Program-made: the position numbers and the translations under genes
The notes under the pieces: generated by a model
The model's input: only the letters and a program-made list of their open reading frames with translations
Databases searched by the model: none
What the model was told of the DNA's origin: nothing
In this document: positions 17,474 through 25,569 of the stretch, piece after piece
How the letters are laid out: each line of letters begins with the position of its first letter
Position numbering within the stretch: the stretch's first letter is position 1
Source: Limnothrix sp. CACIAM 69d
GTDB lineage: Bacteria > Cyanobacteriota > Cyanobacteriia > CACIAM-69d
Length of the DNA stretch: 64,000 nt
Assembly (NCBI GenBank): GCA_001913845.2
Contig: MKGP02000063.1
Location: 1-64,000, forward strand
Reading direction: 5' to 3'

Positions 17474-17651
17474 TGCGTTAACTGATCCGTCGTTTAGTTT
17501 GGCGAACCCTGTCTTTTTCCCATCACGAGTTAGCAAGCTAGCAATTGATTGATCACCACAATGCCCATGGTCGATCGCTTGATAACTCATCATTACTTCA
17601 CAGGCATTACCGAATTTTTCGTTTCCCTGAGTGGCAGGCTCTGGCCCCTTA

Positions 17652-18416
17652 ATGTTGTGGGTAATTGGTGGAACCAGCGATAGCCGTACCCTTGCCCAAG
17701 CCCTCGATCGCGCTGGTTTGCCCTGGATTGCCACGGTGGTGAACCCGGCGGCCGCTCGGCTCTATGACGGCTTAAACGGTGTGGTGCGATCGGGCGCGTT
17801 TGCTCCCGCTGACCTCATGCCCTGGCTGGCCGATCGCGCCATCCGGGGCATCATCGACGCATCCCACCCCTTTGCCACGGAAATTTCCCAGCAGGCGATC
17901 GCCGCCGCCGCTCTTCGCTCAATTCCCTATCTGCGATTTGAGCGACCCACCATCCCCCTGGAGCCGCCGGCCTTGAAATTGCCCAATTTAGCCGCCGCAT
18001 TGTGCGATCGATTCCTGCGCGATCGGTTGGTGTTGTTCACTTTGGGGGTGAAGGCCTTGCCGCAGATTTTGCCCTGGCGCGATCGGGTGGCGGCTTTGTG
18101 GGTGCGGGTGTTGCCGGAGTCGGTGGCCCAGGCGATCGCCCTCGGGTTCGATCGCTCAGAGGTGATTGGCCAGCGCCTGCCGGTGGATCCGGCCCAAGAG
18201 CGAGCCGACTGGCAAAATCGGGCGATCGAAGTGGTTGTGACCAAAGCAGCCGGGGCAGCGGGGGGGCTGGATCTCAAACAAGCTTTGGCTAAGGAATTAG
18301 GCGTGCAGTTGCTGGTGATCGATCGCCCTTCGATTGTCTATCCTGCGCAAACCGATCAAATTGATGAGGTGGTGGCGTTTGCCCATCAGGCGATCGGTCT
18401 TAGGTCATCCTATTGA
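17652..18416 (+). CDS. cobK: precorrin-6A reductase
   Basis: 254 residues from ATG 17652; an in-frame GTG at 17631 would add seven residues. It reduces precorrin-6A or the cobalt form (CbiJ) in corrin synthesis. Visible family features are the N-terminal nucleotide loop LWVIGGTSDSR, IRGIIDASHPFATEISQQA, TLGVKALP, and the late VVVTKAAGAAGGLDLKQALA segment. cobI and cobH lie 6 kb further on, so the corrin genes of this region are scattered. The IS1 remnant abuts its 5' end and may have replaced or supplied part of its promoter. Confidence 0.92.
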   Translation: MLWVIGGTSDSRTLAQALDRAGLPWIATVVNPAAARLYDGLNGVVRSGAFAPADLMPWLADRAIRGIIDASHPFATEISQQAIAAAALRSIPYLRFERPTIPLEPPALKLPNLAAALCDRFLRDRLVLFTLGVKALPQILPWRDRVAALWVRVLPESVAQAIALGFDRSEVIGQRLPVDPAQERADWQNRAIEVVVTKAAGAAGGLDLKQALAKELGVQLLVIDRPSIVYPAQTDQIDEVVAFAHQAIGLRSSY

Positions 18417-18777
18417 GATCGTTTGCTAGTCTTTCTAATTACCTTGTGTATCGGTTCCAAAGACGATTCATCGCACGTTCTGGTTGCTCATCCGCTTTCA
18501 GAGTTTCTGCTGGAATTTTCCCCATTTGTTTACAATACTGAACGTACTCAGTTGATACTAGCCGTAACCAGTGAGCTAGTAGGTTGGGTTGAGCCTTGCG
18601 AAACCCAACGCGATCACCATCAAGGTTACTGGTGTTGGGTTTCGTGCCTCAACCCAACCTACTTGTACTACTTTTTTACTTTCTCTTCAGTTTCTTTTCA
18701 AGGGAATCTTAAATAAGCACTTATTTTTAAAAATTGAATAAGTGATATGATTCAACCATCTGCCCTCAACGAACCCC
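18417..18777. other. intergenic region holding repeat copy 1
   Basis: AT-rich gap between cobK and the first SH3 protein. It contains the first 95-bp repeat (18573-18667). A short frame across the region (18423-18716) runs through the repeat and is not credible. Confidence 0.6.
18573..18667 (+). repeat. 95-bp direct repeat, copy 1
   Basis: This copy matches the one at 20640-20734 in the same orientation. Its ends are mutual inverted repeats (AGTAGGTTGGGTT and AACCCAACCTACT), and it contains two internal hairpins built from GTTGGGTT and AACCCAAC. In copy 1 the first hairpin (27 bases, 18583-18609) has the loop GAGCCTTGCGA; in copy 2 the same 27 bases are exactly inverted. Otherwise only one base differs (C/T just after the first hairpin). 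Confidence 0.9.
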
Positions 18778-19194
18778 ATGAAGCTTTTCTGGATTTTCGG
18801 TTCATTGCTGCTTCCGTTGGCGCTTGCCCCGATCGCCCAAGCAGAAACACCTCGATCGGATGACATGCAGCTAGCTCTGACTGACCCGCTCCAGAATCTC
18901 TGCATTGTCACTAATATCCAGCAAGGCCAACTGGCTGTCCGCAATAGCCCTGGCGGTCAATCTCGTGCAGGACTAGACAATGATAATTTGGTCGAAGTTT
19001 ATCAACAACAAGGAAATTGGTCTTGTGTGCGAGTTTTGAGCGGCCCCAATCAACGAGTTGTTGGGATTGAAGGCTGGGTGAATAGCAACTATCTCAATTG
19101 CGAAAACATTGGTTGCTATCGTGCTTGTGATCAAGTCATTCAACTGCGAAATCGCGTGAATGCGCGCACTCGCCCTGGGATGTGTAGCCGCTAA
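18778..19194 (+). CDS. secreted SH3-domain-like protein, tandem copy 1
   Basis: 138 residues from ATG. A signal peptide (MKLFWIFGSLLLPLALAPIAQA) is followed by a bacterial SH3-like domain with GQLAVRNSPGGQSRAGLDN, VEVYQQQGNWSCVRV and GIEGWVNSNYLNC. Several cysteines fit an exported, disulfide-bonded protein. The next gene is a clear paralogue of the same length. SH3b domains in exported bacterial proteins often bind cell-wall peptides; the role here is unknown. AT-richer than the core genes around it. Confidence 0.8.
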   Translation: MKLFWIFGSLLLPLALAPIAQAETPRSDDMQLALTDPLQNLCIVTNIQQGQLAVRNSPGGQSRAGLDNDNLVEVYQQQGNWSCVRVLSGPNQRVVGIEGWVNSNYLNCENIGCYRACDQVIQLRNRVNARTRPGMCSR

Positions 19195-19247
19195 TCAATC
19201 TACCTGCACCACCACTAACGCTAGATATCTCCAGAATTGTAAAACTC

Positions 19248-19664
19248 ATGAATTTCAAGCATGTTATTCTCGCAATTCCGATGACGCTTCTTGGCCCGAG
19301 TGCTTTGGCAACAACTAGCCTGAATACTCCCCCACTGTCTCGCCAGACCCTAATTGCACAACTCGAAACTTGTCGTGTTGATCGCCTGCGTAGTGGTCAG
19401 CTAGCTGTGCGTAATAGCCCTGGTGGTCAAGCCAGGGCAGGGTTAGACAATGGAGACATCATTGAAATCTACAAGCAACAAGGCAACTGGGCTTGTGTAC
19501 GTGTCATTCGCCCTGCTGGCGATCGGCTGCGTGGAATTGAGGGCTGGGTTAATAGTAACTATGTTAATTGTGACCAGGGCTTTAACCACGTAATCTGGGA
19601 AATAATTCAATCCGATAGTCAGGACATTGCCCGTCGTGTCCCACGCGGCATTTGTAGTCGTTAA
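19248..19664 (+). CDS. secreted SH3-domain-like protein, tandem copy 2
   Basis: 138 residues from ATG, 53 bases after copy 1. It has a hydrophobic signal peptide (VILAIPMTLLGPSALA). The SH3 core is shared with copy 1 (GQLAVRNSPGGQARAGLDN, YKQQGNWACVRV, GIEGWVNSNYVNC) and the C-terminus ends in the same GMCSR/GICSR form, while the linkers differ. The pair arose by tandem duplication and has diverged outside the core. Function unknown. Confidence 0.8.
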   Translation: MNFKHVILAIPMTLLGPSALATTSLNTPPLSRQTLIAQLETCRVDRLRSGQLAVRNSPGGQARAGLDNGDIIEIYKQQGNWACVRVIRPAGDRLRGIEGWVNSNYVNCDQGFNHVIWEIIQSDSQDIARRVPRGICSR

Positions 19665-19676
19665 ATACTACAAATT

Positions 19677-19713
19677 AAGGGATGATTCCTCATCTATCTA
19701 GGAATCATCCCTT
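19677..19713. terminator. 14-bp hairpin between convergent genes
   Basis: AAGGGATGATTCCT (19677-19690), a nine-base loop, and the exact complement (19700-19713). It lies between the convergent SH3 copy 2 and DUF4230 genes, with A/T bases on both sides of the stem, and could terminate both transcripts. Confidence 0.65.
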
Positions 19714-19761
19714 CAGTAGCAATCAAATTTTTGAATTACTGATTTATGTCAGTAATTTTAG

Positions 19762-20442
19762 TCAACCTGCTTCACTCAAATTGTTAGGCTTGCGGATTGG
19801 ACATGAATCCTCAGTCGGTAGCTGAGCCTTCACGATGATCTCTCTATAACCTCGATCCTTTAAAACTTGACTGAGCAAACGCTCAACAATTTTCTGAACA
19901 CGCTCACCAGCCGTTTTCATCAGCCAATCTCGACAAGCGGCCTCCTCAACTCTCCTGAGCGCTTCACGTTGAGCTTGGGTCTGTAAATTCACAACATCTG
20001 GCCCACTGCCTAGGAAACCTCTACTGTAGGAGTAGACGCTAGAATGCTCTAAATCAAGGTTGCTGCCAAGGATTTTTAGAGGTGGTAAAGTCACTGCAAT
20101 TTGATCACCATTAACCTGGACGTTATTAGCTTGAAATTGACTCAAGTCAATACCTACTCGAACGTTGCCATGGGCAATGTAGAGTAATTTACTCTCAGCA
20201 ATAATGCCTTTGTCACTGACAGGCACTACAGCATCCATCTCAAATATGGCTGTAGTCAACTCGCTGACATCTTTGACTTGGCGAACGATTAGCGAACCAG
20301 GGTCAACTGATGATTTTGAGGCGTTGACATGGCTAAGTTGATAAAAAAGCCATAGTAAAACAATACTCAGAACTAGGGTCACTCCTGCTAATAACTTAGT
20401 AGTCAGACTTGCATCCTTAATAGGATTGCTAATCATTTTCAT
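19762..20442 (-). CDS. DUF4230 protein with one N-terminal membrane helix
   Basis: 226 residues from ATG. A transmembrane helix (about residues 14-36, TKLLAGVTLVLSIVLLWLFY) anchors a soluble domain that begins VRQVKDVSELTTAIFEMDAVV and has LLYIAHGNVRVGIDLSQ, the pattern of DUF4230. The C-terminal helix region (ALRRVEEAACRDWLMKTAGERVQKIVERLL) is long and amphipathic. DUF4230 proteins are membrane-anchored with unknown function. The gene is AT-rich and lies inside the two 95-bp repeats. Confidence 0.8.
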   Translation of the reverse strand: MKMISNPIKDASLTTKLLAGVTLVLSIVLLWLFYQLSHVNASKSSVDPGSLIVRQVKDVSELTTAIFEMDAVVPVSDKGIIAESKLLYIAHGNVRVGIDLSQFQANNVQVNGDQIAVTLPPLKILGSNLDLEHSSVYSYSRGFLGSGPDVVNLQTQAQREALRRVEEAACRDWLMKTAGERVQKIVERLLSQVLKDRGYREIIVKAQLPTEDSCPIRKPNNLSEAG

Positions 20443-20770
20443 CTACTCCAGTGTGACTGTTGGTGGTGGTTGCGGCTAAGGCTTCTGACAAATTGAGGTA
20501 CTCGACTTTTCATCAACTACCCCCTCTTGCGAGATCATAAACCAGACGTTGCATAGCTGCAACTTTAATTCTCTGATTTAGCTGTGTCATTTACATAGGC
20601 ATAAACCTTACACTTTGATCATCCCCTGAGTATCCCGTAGAGCTAGTAGGTTGGGTTTCGCAAGGCTCAACCCAACGTGATCACCATCAAGGTTACTGGT
20701 GTTGGGTTTCGTGCCTCAACCCAACCTACTTGTATAAACATCTACAACGAAAATAATAGGTCTACTTCAC
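20443..20770. other. intergenic region holding repeat copy 2
   Basis: The AT-rich gap between the divergent DUF4230 gene and the small split gene. It holds the second 95-bp repeat (20640-20734), which ends 36 bases before the small gene. Confidence 0.6.
20640..20734 (+). repeat. 95-bp direct repeat, copy 2
   Basis: Same orientation and near-identical to 18573-18667, but the 27-base hairpin at 20650-20676 (loop TCGCAAGGCTC) is the exact reverse complement of its counterpart. The rest differs by one base. Confidence 0.9.
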
Positions 20771-20968
20771 ATGATGCAAAACATGGGAAAGTTTGAGTAT
20801 TCTGAGACTCTGCCTTGTACGGGGCAATTAGTGGTAAATCCTGATAACTGGCATATCAAATATACTTTTGCTGGCCCTGATTTAAGATATAAAGTTCATA
20901 CTATTAGCATTGATTCTTCCGAAATTGAATCTCATATCCAAGCTTTAGAATCAGCGTGGAGAAAATAA
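20771..20968 (+). pseudogene. small protein, first part of a gene split by an in-frame stop
   Basis: 65 residues from ATG, soluble (GKFEYSETLPCTGQLVVNPDNWHIKYTFAGPDLRYKVHTISID). I do not recognise the family. The TAA stop is followed immediately by codons in the same frame that stay open for 96 more residues (20969-21259). Two readings are possible: a single protein of about 160 residues broken by one nonsense change, or two separate small genes. Either is low confidence. Confidence 0.45.
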
Positions 20969-21259
20969 TTGGAATTCAAGCAAGAGTACACCCTTACACA
21001 GGTCAAGCAAGATCCACGATTAGTAACTTTTAAACCAGGAATTTATATCCACTTGGGTTACCAATACATGGAAGGAATTTCAATTGCATCTCATAGTCAA
21101 AGTAAGATGATTCAGAGCGAAGACTATCTGCAAGAGGTCATTCAAGGGTTACGATATTCAATCAAAAAAGCGAAAATGGTGATGGCAATGCTGAAAACAG
21201 TAGAAAATCACCTTAGGCTAAAAACGATCCGAGATGATCGAGAGTCAATAGCAGAGTAA
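20969..21259 (+). CDS. small protein, second part of the split gene
   Basis: 96 residues if started at the TTG directly after the previous stop; GGAG lies about 9 bases upstream. The sequence (EYTLTQVKQDPRLVTFKPGIYIHLGYQ, then a helical C-terminus YLQEVIQGLRYSIKKAKMVMAML) continues the preceding frame without a break. No known family was recognised. It might be expressed by coupling to the upstream frame. Confidence 0.45.
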   Translation: MEFKQEYTLTQVKQDPRLVTFKPGIYIHLGYQYMEGISIASHSQSKMIQSEDYLQEVIQGLRYSIKKAKMVMAMLKTVENHLRLKTIRDDRESIAE

Positions 21260-21491
21260 GTAATGCTCATTGCCCTCTAGGAAGGGCGCTATTCATTTCA
21301 AAAGCAATCATTACTTTTTTCCTGAATGCGATCGCATCGCTTGGGTTATGGGTTATGGATGGGCAACTTGGAGCCTACGGGCTATTACTGCCACGATAAA
21401 AACTGAAATTTATAGTTAATATTGTTTTGAAAGAGCGCCTTATCTGTGGCTGCTTAGGTTTACGATTTGCTGTTCTATTGCTTCAAACATC

Positions 21492-22016
21492 ATGGAAAAC
21501 ATCAGAATTAAGCGATTTCGGGCGATTTTTGAATCTCGCCTAGAAACCTTGAGCCATTTACTAGACATTGCCGATTCTCACTTTGCAGCCGATCGGGCGG
21601 CCCTCTTTCAGCTTCGGCTTGCGCCCGACATGCTGCCCTTTGGTACACAAATTGCCTTTACCTGTAACCAACCCCGTAATTTTGCCCTTTGGTGTGCCGA
21701 CCAACCCGCGAGCAACTTGAATCCCGAAGTGGCCACCTTGGAAACTGCTCGGGATTACATCGCCTCCACCCGAGAATTACTCAGCAATATCGATGCTGGA
21801 GATGCCAAACTCTCAGAAATTCATCGCATTGACCTAGGAGAAGGCCTCTCGCTGGAGTTGCCAGGATTAGCCTATGTGGATGATTTTTTGATGCCGAATT
21901 TCTACTTTCACCTAACCACAACCTATGGCATTTTGCGGATGGCTGGGGCTGCGATCGGGAAGCGGGATTTTATGATGCACCTCGTGCCCTTTGTGAAACG
22001 GGATCCCAATCCCTAG
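21492..22016 (+). CDS. DUF1993 family protein
   Basis: 174 residues from ATG. It is a soluble helical protein matching the DUF1993 pattern: an N-terminal RFRAIFESRLETLSHLLDIADSHFA, FQLRLAPDMLPFGTQIAFTCNQ, and a C-terminal MPNFYFHLTTTYGILRMAGAAIGKRDFMMHL. This family has the four-helix DinB-like arrangement with several conserved histidines; function is not established. It lies upstream of lpdA in the same orientation. Confidence 0.85.
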   Translation: MENIRIKRFRAIFESRLETLSHLLDIADSHFAADRAALFQLRLAPDMLPFGTQIAFTCNQPRNFALWCADQPASNLNPEVATLETARDYIASTRELLSNIDAGDAKLSEIHRIDLGEGLSLELPGLAYVDDFLMPNFYFHLTTTYGILRMAGAAIGKRDFMMHLVPFVKRDPNP

Positions 22017-22130
22017 CGATCGAGCAACCGATTGAATGCTAAGGCCCTGAGCTAGCCGAGGTGGCCGGGTGGCAATTGCCCGATCGCCCCTTTCGCCGGA
22101 CAATGGGGACTTTGAGAGCAATCCAAACCC

Positions 22131-22136
22131 AGGAGG
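22131..22136 (+). promoter_or_regulatory. Shine-Dalgarno site that sets the lpdA start
   Basis: AGGAGG lies five bases before the GTG at 22142. The frame is open 27 codons further upstream, but those residues are unlike the family and no comparable site precedes them. Confidence 0.8.
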
Positions 22137-22141
22137 CGGGC

Positions 22142-23596
22142 GTGACTCAAGAATTCGACTACGACTTGTTGATCCTCGGAGCCGGAGTCGGCGGCCATGG
22201 TGCAGCACTGCACGCCGTCGCCTGCGGCCTGAAAACGGCGATCGTGGAAGCGGCCGAAATGGGCGGCACCTGCGTGAACCGGGGTTGCATTCCTTCCAAG
22301 GCGCTGTTGGCCGCTTCCGGCCGGGTGCGCGACCTGCGAAATGCGGCACACCTGAAGGCCATGGGAATTCAAGTGGGCGGCGTGCAGTTCGATCGCCAGG
22401 CGATCGCCGACCACGCCACCAACCTGGTGGGCAAAATCCAAGGCGACCTGACCAACAGCCTGAAGCGGATTGGCGTGGACATCATCCAAGGCTGGGGCAA
22501 GCTGCTGGCTCCCCAAAAGGTGGAAGTGAACACCGCCGACGGCAACCGCACGATCACCAAAACGATCAGCGCCCGCAACGTGTTGATTTCTACCGGGTCT
22601 GTGCCCTTTGTGCCGCCGGGGATCGAGCTGGATGGCAAAACGGTGTTTACCAGCGATGAAGCGGTGCGGCTGGAATCCGTGCCCCAGTGGGTGGCGATCA
22701 TCGGCAGCGGCTACATCGGCTTGGAATTCTCCGATGTGTACACCGCTCTGGGCGCGGAAGTGACGATGATCGAAGCACTCGATCAACTGATGCCTGGGTT
22801 TGACCCGGATATCGCCAAGGTGGCCAAGCGGACACTGATTGACCAGCGCGACATCGAAACCTATACGGGCGTGTTTGCCACCAAGATCACCCCCGGTGCA
22901 CCGGTAACGATCGAACTAACCGACGCGAAAACCAAGGAAGTGGTGGACGTGTTGGAAGTCGATGCTTGCTTGGTGGCCACGGGTCGCCGCCCCGCCACGG
23001 CCAACATCGGCTTGGAGAACGTGGGCGTGGAAACCAACCGCCCCGGCTTCATCCCTGTTAACGGCAAGATGCAGGTGCTAAAGGATGGCGAACCCGTGCC
23101 GCACCTCTGGGCGATCGGGGACGCGACAGGGCAAATGATGTTGGCCCACGCGGCTTCGGCCCAAGGCGTGGTCGTGGTGGAAAACATCTGCGGGCGCGAT
23201 CGGGAAGTGGATTACCGCAGCATTCCCGCCGCCGCCTTCACCCACCCCGAAATTAGTTTCGTCGGCTTGACGGAACCCCAAGCCAAGGAACTGGGTGAGG
23301 CCGAAGGCTTCAGCGTCGGCACCACCCGCACCTACTTCAAGGGCAACTCCAAGGCCGTGGCCGAGGGCGAAGGGGACGGCCTGGCCAAGGTGATTTTCCG
23401 CAAGGACACGGGCGAAGTGTTGGGCGCGCATATCTTTGGCATCCACGCTTCGGACTTGATCCAAGAGGTGGCCACGGCGATCGCCCAGCGTGATTCCGTG
23501 AAGAACCTGGCCTTTGTGGTACATGCGCACCCGACCCTTTCGGAAGTGATCGACGAAGCCTACAAGCGGGCCGAGCGGGAACTGGCTGAGGTCTAG
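22142..23596 (+). CDS. lpdA: dihydrolipoyl dehydrogenase (E3)
   Basis: 484 residues from GTG 22142. It reoxidises dihydrolipoamide with NAD+ in the pyruvate dehydrogenase and glycine cleavage complexes. Seen in order: FAD site [14 protein letters not shown], the redox disulfide GGTCVNRGC (Cys44 and Cys49), the NAD site [12 protein letters not shown], the second FAD motif [17 protein letters not shown], and the C-terminal His-Glu pair in [10 protein letters not shown]. Full length and canonical for the cyanobacterial enzyme. Confidence 0.95.
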   Translation: MTQEFDYDLLILGAGVGGHGAALHAVACGLKTAIVEAAEMGGTCVNRGCIPSKALLAASGRVRDLRNAAHLKAMGIQVGGVQFDRQAIADHATNLVGKIQGDLTNSLKRIGVDIIQGWGKLLAPQKVEVNTADGNRTITKTISARNVLISTGSVPFVPPGIELDGKTVFTSDEAVRLESVPQWVAIIGSGYIGLEFSDVYTALGAEVTMIEALDQLMPGFDPDIAKVAKRTLIDQRDIETYTGVFATKITPGAPVTIELTDAKTKEVVDVLEVDACLVATGRRPATANIGLENVGVETNRPGFIPVNGKMQVLKDGEPVPHLWAIGDATGQMMLAHAASAQGVVVVENICGRDREVDYRSIPAAAFTHPEISFVGLTEPQAKELGEAEGFSVGTTRTYFKGNSKAVAEGEGDGLAKVIFRKDTGEVLGAHIFGIHASDLIQEVATAIAQRDSVKNLAFVVHAHPTLSEVIDEAYKRAERELAEV

Positions 23597-23641
23597 GACT
23601 CGTTTCGCCTGAGATCTGAAGGGGGCGACAATGACCACAGA

Positions 23642-23661
23642 CAAGGGGCTTCAGCCCCTTG
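23642..23661. repeat. dispersed palindrome copy
   Basis: CAAGGGGCTTCAGCCCCTTG, a 9-bp perfect stem with a two-base centre, between the convergent lpdA and cobI genes. It could act as a shared terminator. Confidence 0.7.
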
Positions 23662-23716
23662 CCCCCTTCCAATAGAGCAACAGCAGGACAGGAAGTTAGA
23701 GATTTGAGGCTAGCCC

Positions 23717-24418
23717 TTAGGCTCCCGGCTGGCTGCGGCTGGGAATCAAAATCAGCGACCAGTAGGGCACGGCGGCCGGGTCTACCTGGTCGATCGCCCG
23801 GATTTTTTGTTCCGGCAGCGTTGCCCGTTCGATGTAGATCGATCGCCCCGTTAGCCCCAACTCATCGAGCACCGATCGCACCTTCTCGAAATGCCGCCCC
23901 AGTTTGATAATCACCGCCGCATCGGTCTGGGCCAGGCGATCGCACAGGGTCGGGCGATCGAGCGTGGCTGGCAAAATCGTCAGCACATCTTGGCGATAGG
24001 TCAGGGGCACTTGGGCCACATCCGCCGCCGCCAGGGTGGAAGAAATGCCCGGCACCAGTGCCGTCGGGAAGCGATCGCCCAGCCGATTCAGCAAATACAT
24101 GAACGAACCGTAGAGCATCGGTTCCCCCTCGCAGAGCACCGCCACATCGCGCCCCGCCGCCAGGTGAGTTGCAATTTCCGCCGCGCCGCGATCGTAGCCC
24201 GCCGCCGCCGACTCTTGGGGGCTGAAGGGCAAGACGATCGGGACTTCAATTTGCGTCGGTTGCAAGAACGCCGCCACGATCGCCCGGGCCACCGAGCCAC
24301 CGTCAGCCGCCGCCGGATAGGCCACCACCGGCACGCTTGTCAAAATTCGGTGCGCCTTCAGGGTCAGCAATTCCGGGTCGCCCGGCCCCACGCCCAGGCC
24401 GTAGAGCTTGCCCGTCAC
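23717..24418 (-). CDS. cobI: precorrin-2 C20-methyltransferase
   Basis: 233 residues from GTG 24418, chosen because the family start GKLYGLGVGPGDPELLTLKA follows directly; the frame is open far upstream but reads through cobH in another frame. It transfers a methyl group from SAM to C20 of precorrin-2 (or the cobalt form). SAM-methyltransferase features are GVGPGDPE near the start, VAVLCEGEPMLYGSFMYLL, and VPGISSTLAAA. Its GTG overlaps the TGA of cobH (GTGA), so the two are probably translationally coupled. Confidence 0.93.
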   Translation of the reverse strand: MTGKLYGLGVGPGDPELLTLKAHRILTSVPVVAYPAAADGGSVARAIVAAFLQPTQIEVPIVLPFSPQESAAAGYDRGAAEIATHLAAGRDVAVLCEGEPMLYGSFMYLLNRLGDRFPTALVPGISSTLAAADVAQVPLTYRQDVLTILPATLDRPTLCDRLAQTDAAVIIKLGRHFEKVRSVLDELGLTGRSIYIERATLPEQKIRAIDQVDPAAVPYWSLILIPSRSQPGA

Positions 24419-25041
24419 GCTTCCAACTCCTTGGCCAGGGCATTCACCGCCGCCGCCGCGATCGCGCTGCCGCCCCGCCGCCCATGGAGCGTGATCAACG
24501 GCACACCCCGAGAGTTCGCCGCCAACGCCGCCTTCGATTCCGCCGCCCCCACAAATCCCACCGGAAACCCCAAAATCAGCGCCGGTTTTGGCCAACCTGC
24601 GTCCAACAATTCCAGCAAGTGAAACAGAGCCGTGGGCGCATTCCCGATCGCCACTATGGCCCCCGCCAAATGGGGCCGCCACAGTTCCACCGCCGCCGCC
24701 GATCGGGTGTTGCCCATTTGCTGGGCCAGCGGCCGCACCGCCGGATCGCCCAAGGTGCAGATCACCGGATTCGTGGCCGGCAATCGATCGCGGATGATGC
24801 CCTGCACCACCATCTGCGCATCACAGAGAATCGGCGCACCGGCCGCCAGGGCCGATCGGCCGATCGTCGCTGCCCCTGCCGTGGCCTGCAAATCCGTCAC
24901 CAAATCGGTCATCCCGCAGGCGTGGATCAGTCGCACCGCCACCGGTTGCAGATCCATGGGCAACTGCGCCAAATCCGCCTCCGCCCGAATGGTGGCAAAG
25001 GACTGTTCATAAATGGCTTGACCATCGCGCAGGTATTGCAC
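24415..25041 (-). CDS. cobH: precorrin-8X methylmutase
   Basis: 208 residues from GTG 25041; the frame remains open upstream, and a start about nine codons earlier (TTG) is possible. It moves the methyl group from C11 to C12 to give hydrogenobyrinate or cobyrinate. Visible: QSFATIRAEADL, the catalytic His in RLIHACGM, ILCDAQMVVQGI, and GFPVGFVGAAESKAAL. Forms a two-gene operon with cobI, overlapping by 4 bases. Confidence 0.93.
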   Translation of the reverse strand: MQYLRDGQAIYEQSFATIRAEADLAQLPMDLQPVAVRLIHACGMTDLVTDLQATAGAATIGRSALAAGAPILCDAQMVVQGIIRDRLPATNPVICTLGDPAVRPLAQQMGNTRSAAAVELWRPHLAGAIVAIGNAPTALFHLLELLDAGWPKPALILGFPVGFVGAAESKAALAANSRGVPLITLHGRRGGSAIAAAAVNALAKELEA

Positions 25042-25569
25042 AGGCAGGGCGATCTCAACGACACAAAAACAGGTTAAGACTGACCCAATGGGATCGCGTC
25101 CTGAGCCGATGGATGGGGTTTAACTTGCTCAAGGCTCGGCCGGTCAGCTTGTTCAGAATATCAGGCGAATTCGATCGCGGATCCGGCAATTGCTGAATTC
25201 TGGGTCAGCAGCAATGTTGCAACCTCATGGGTCAGACCTTGCGGCAACCTATTCAAGACCGGTTCAAAAGGTCATCGATCGGGGGATTGAGGTAACTCAC
25301 CGCAATACTTAATTTCATGTGTTAATTAATACTCAAAATAGGCAATTGATTCCGTAGTTCCCTGGGCGATGGGAAGATCAACAAAAACCATAAAATTTGA
25401 TGCTAACTGAGATTAGTCCATGTCTTGGGGTTACCTGCGAGGGGGCGATCGGGCAAGGCCGATTTGACCCTACTTGGAAACTTCTGATTAGACTGAAGCA
25501 GTTGCTAGAAATTGCTAAAGAAAAGAGGCAACGAATGGTAAATGCTCCCCATGTTGGAGTAGGGATCCT
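25042..25569. other. long divergent intergenic region
   Basis: The 528-base gap between cobH and the ammonium-sensor gene holds promoters for both. I looked for a cobalamin-riboswitch B12 box on the cobH side and saw none. An NtcA-like site lies at 25319-25332. A small frame at 25397-25594 that overlaps the next gene is not supported. Confidence 0.5.
25319..25332 (+). promoter_or_regulatory. NtcA-like site upstream of the Amt-kinase-cyclase gene
   Basis: GTGTTAATTAATAC fits the minimal GTN10AC consensus and GT(G)N8TAC, one base off the full GTAN8TAC. The spacing to a -10 box is not convincing: TAGTTC starts 23 bases downstream but lacks the final T. It lies 238 bases before the start codon. 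Confidence 0.35.

Larger units (their letters stand above)
17076..17611 (+). mobile_element. decayed IS1-family element with both terminal inverted repeats
   Basis: The 24-bp left end at 17076-17099 (starting GGTAGTGCCTGTGGAGTAAT) matches the reverse complement of 17588-17611 (starting GGTAATGCCTGTGAAGTAAT) at 22 of 24 positions. Between them lie an intact InsA-like frame and, in another frame at 17482-17570, a remnant reading RRLVWRTLSFS and then, after a stop codon, HHNA, which resembles the C-terminus of IS1 InsB. The element is 536 bp, shorter than a complete IS1 (about 770 bp), so part of insB is deleted. No clean target duplication is visible at the flanks. It ends 20-40 bases before the cobK start. 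Confidence 0.75.

Noticed and set aside
17453-17734. Minus-strand frame over the IS1 right end
   Set aside because: It spans the terminal repeat and the cobK start on the wrong strand; explained by the IS1 remnant.
18423-18716. Plus-strand frame through 95-bp repeat copy 1
   Set aside because: The sequence is explained by a palindromic repeat, not by coding constraint.
18573-20734. CRISPR array suggested by direct repeats
   Set aside because: Only two copies, 2 kb apart with genes between them, and no spacers or cas genes.
25042-25300. Cobalamin riboswitch upstream of cobH
   Set aside because: No B12 box (GCCACTG) or matching fold elements were seen on the minus strand.
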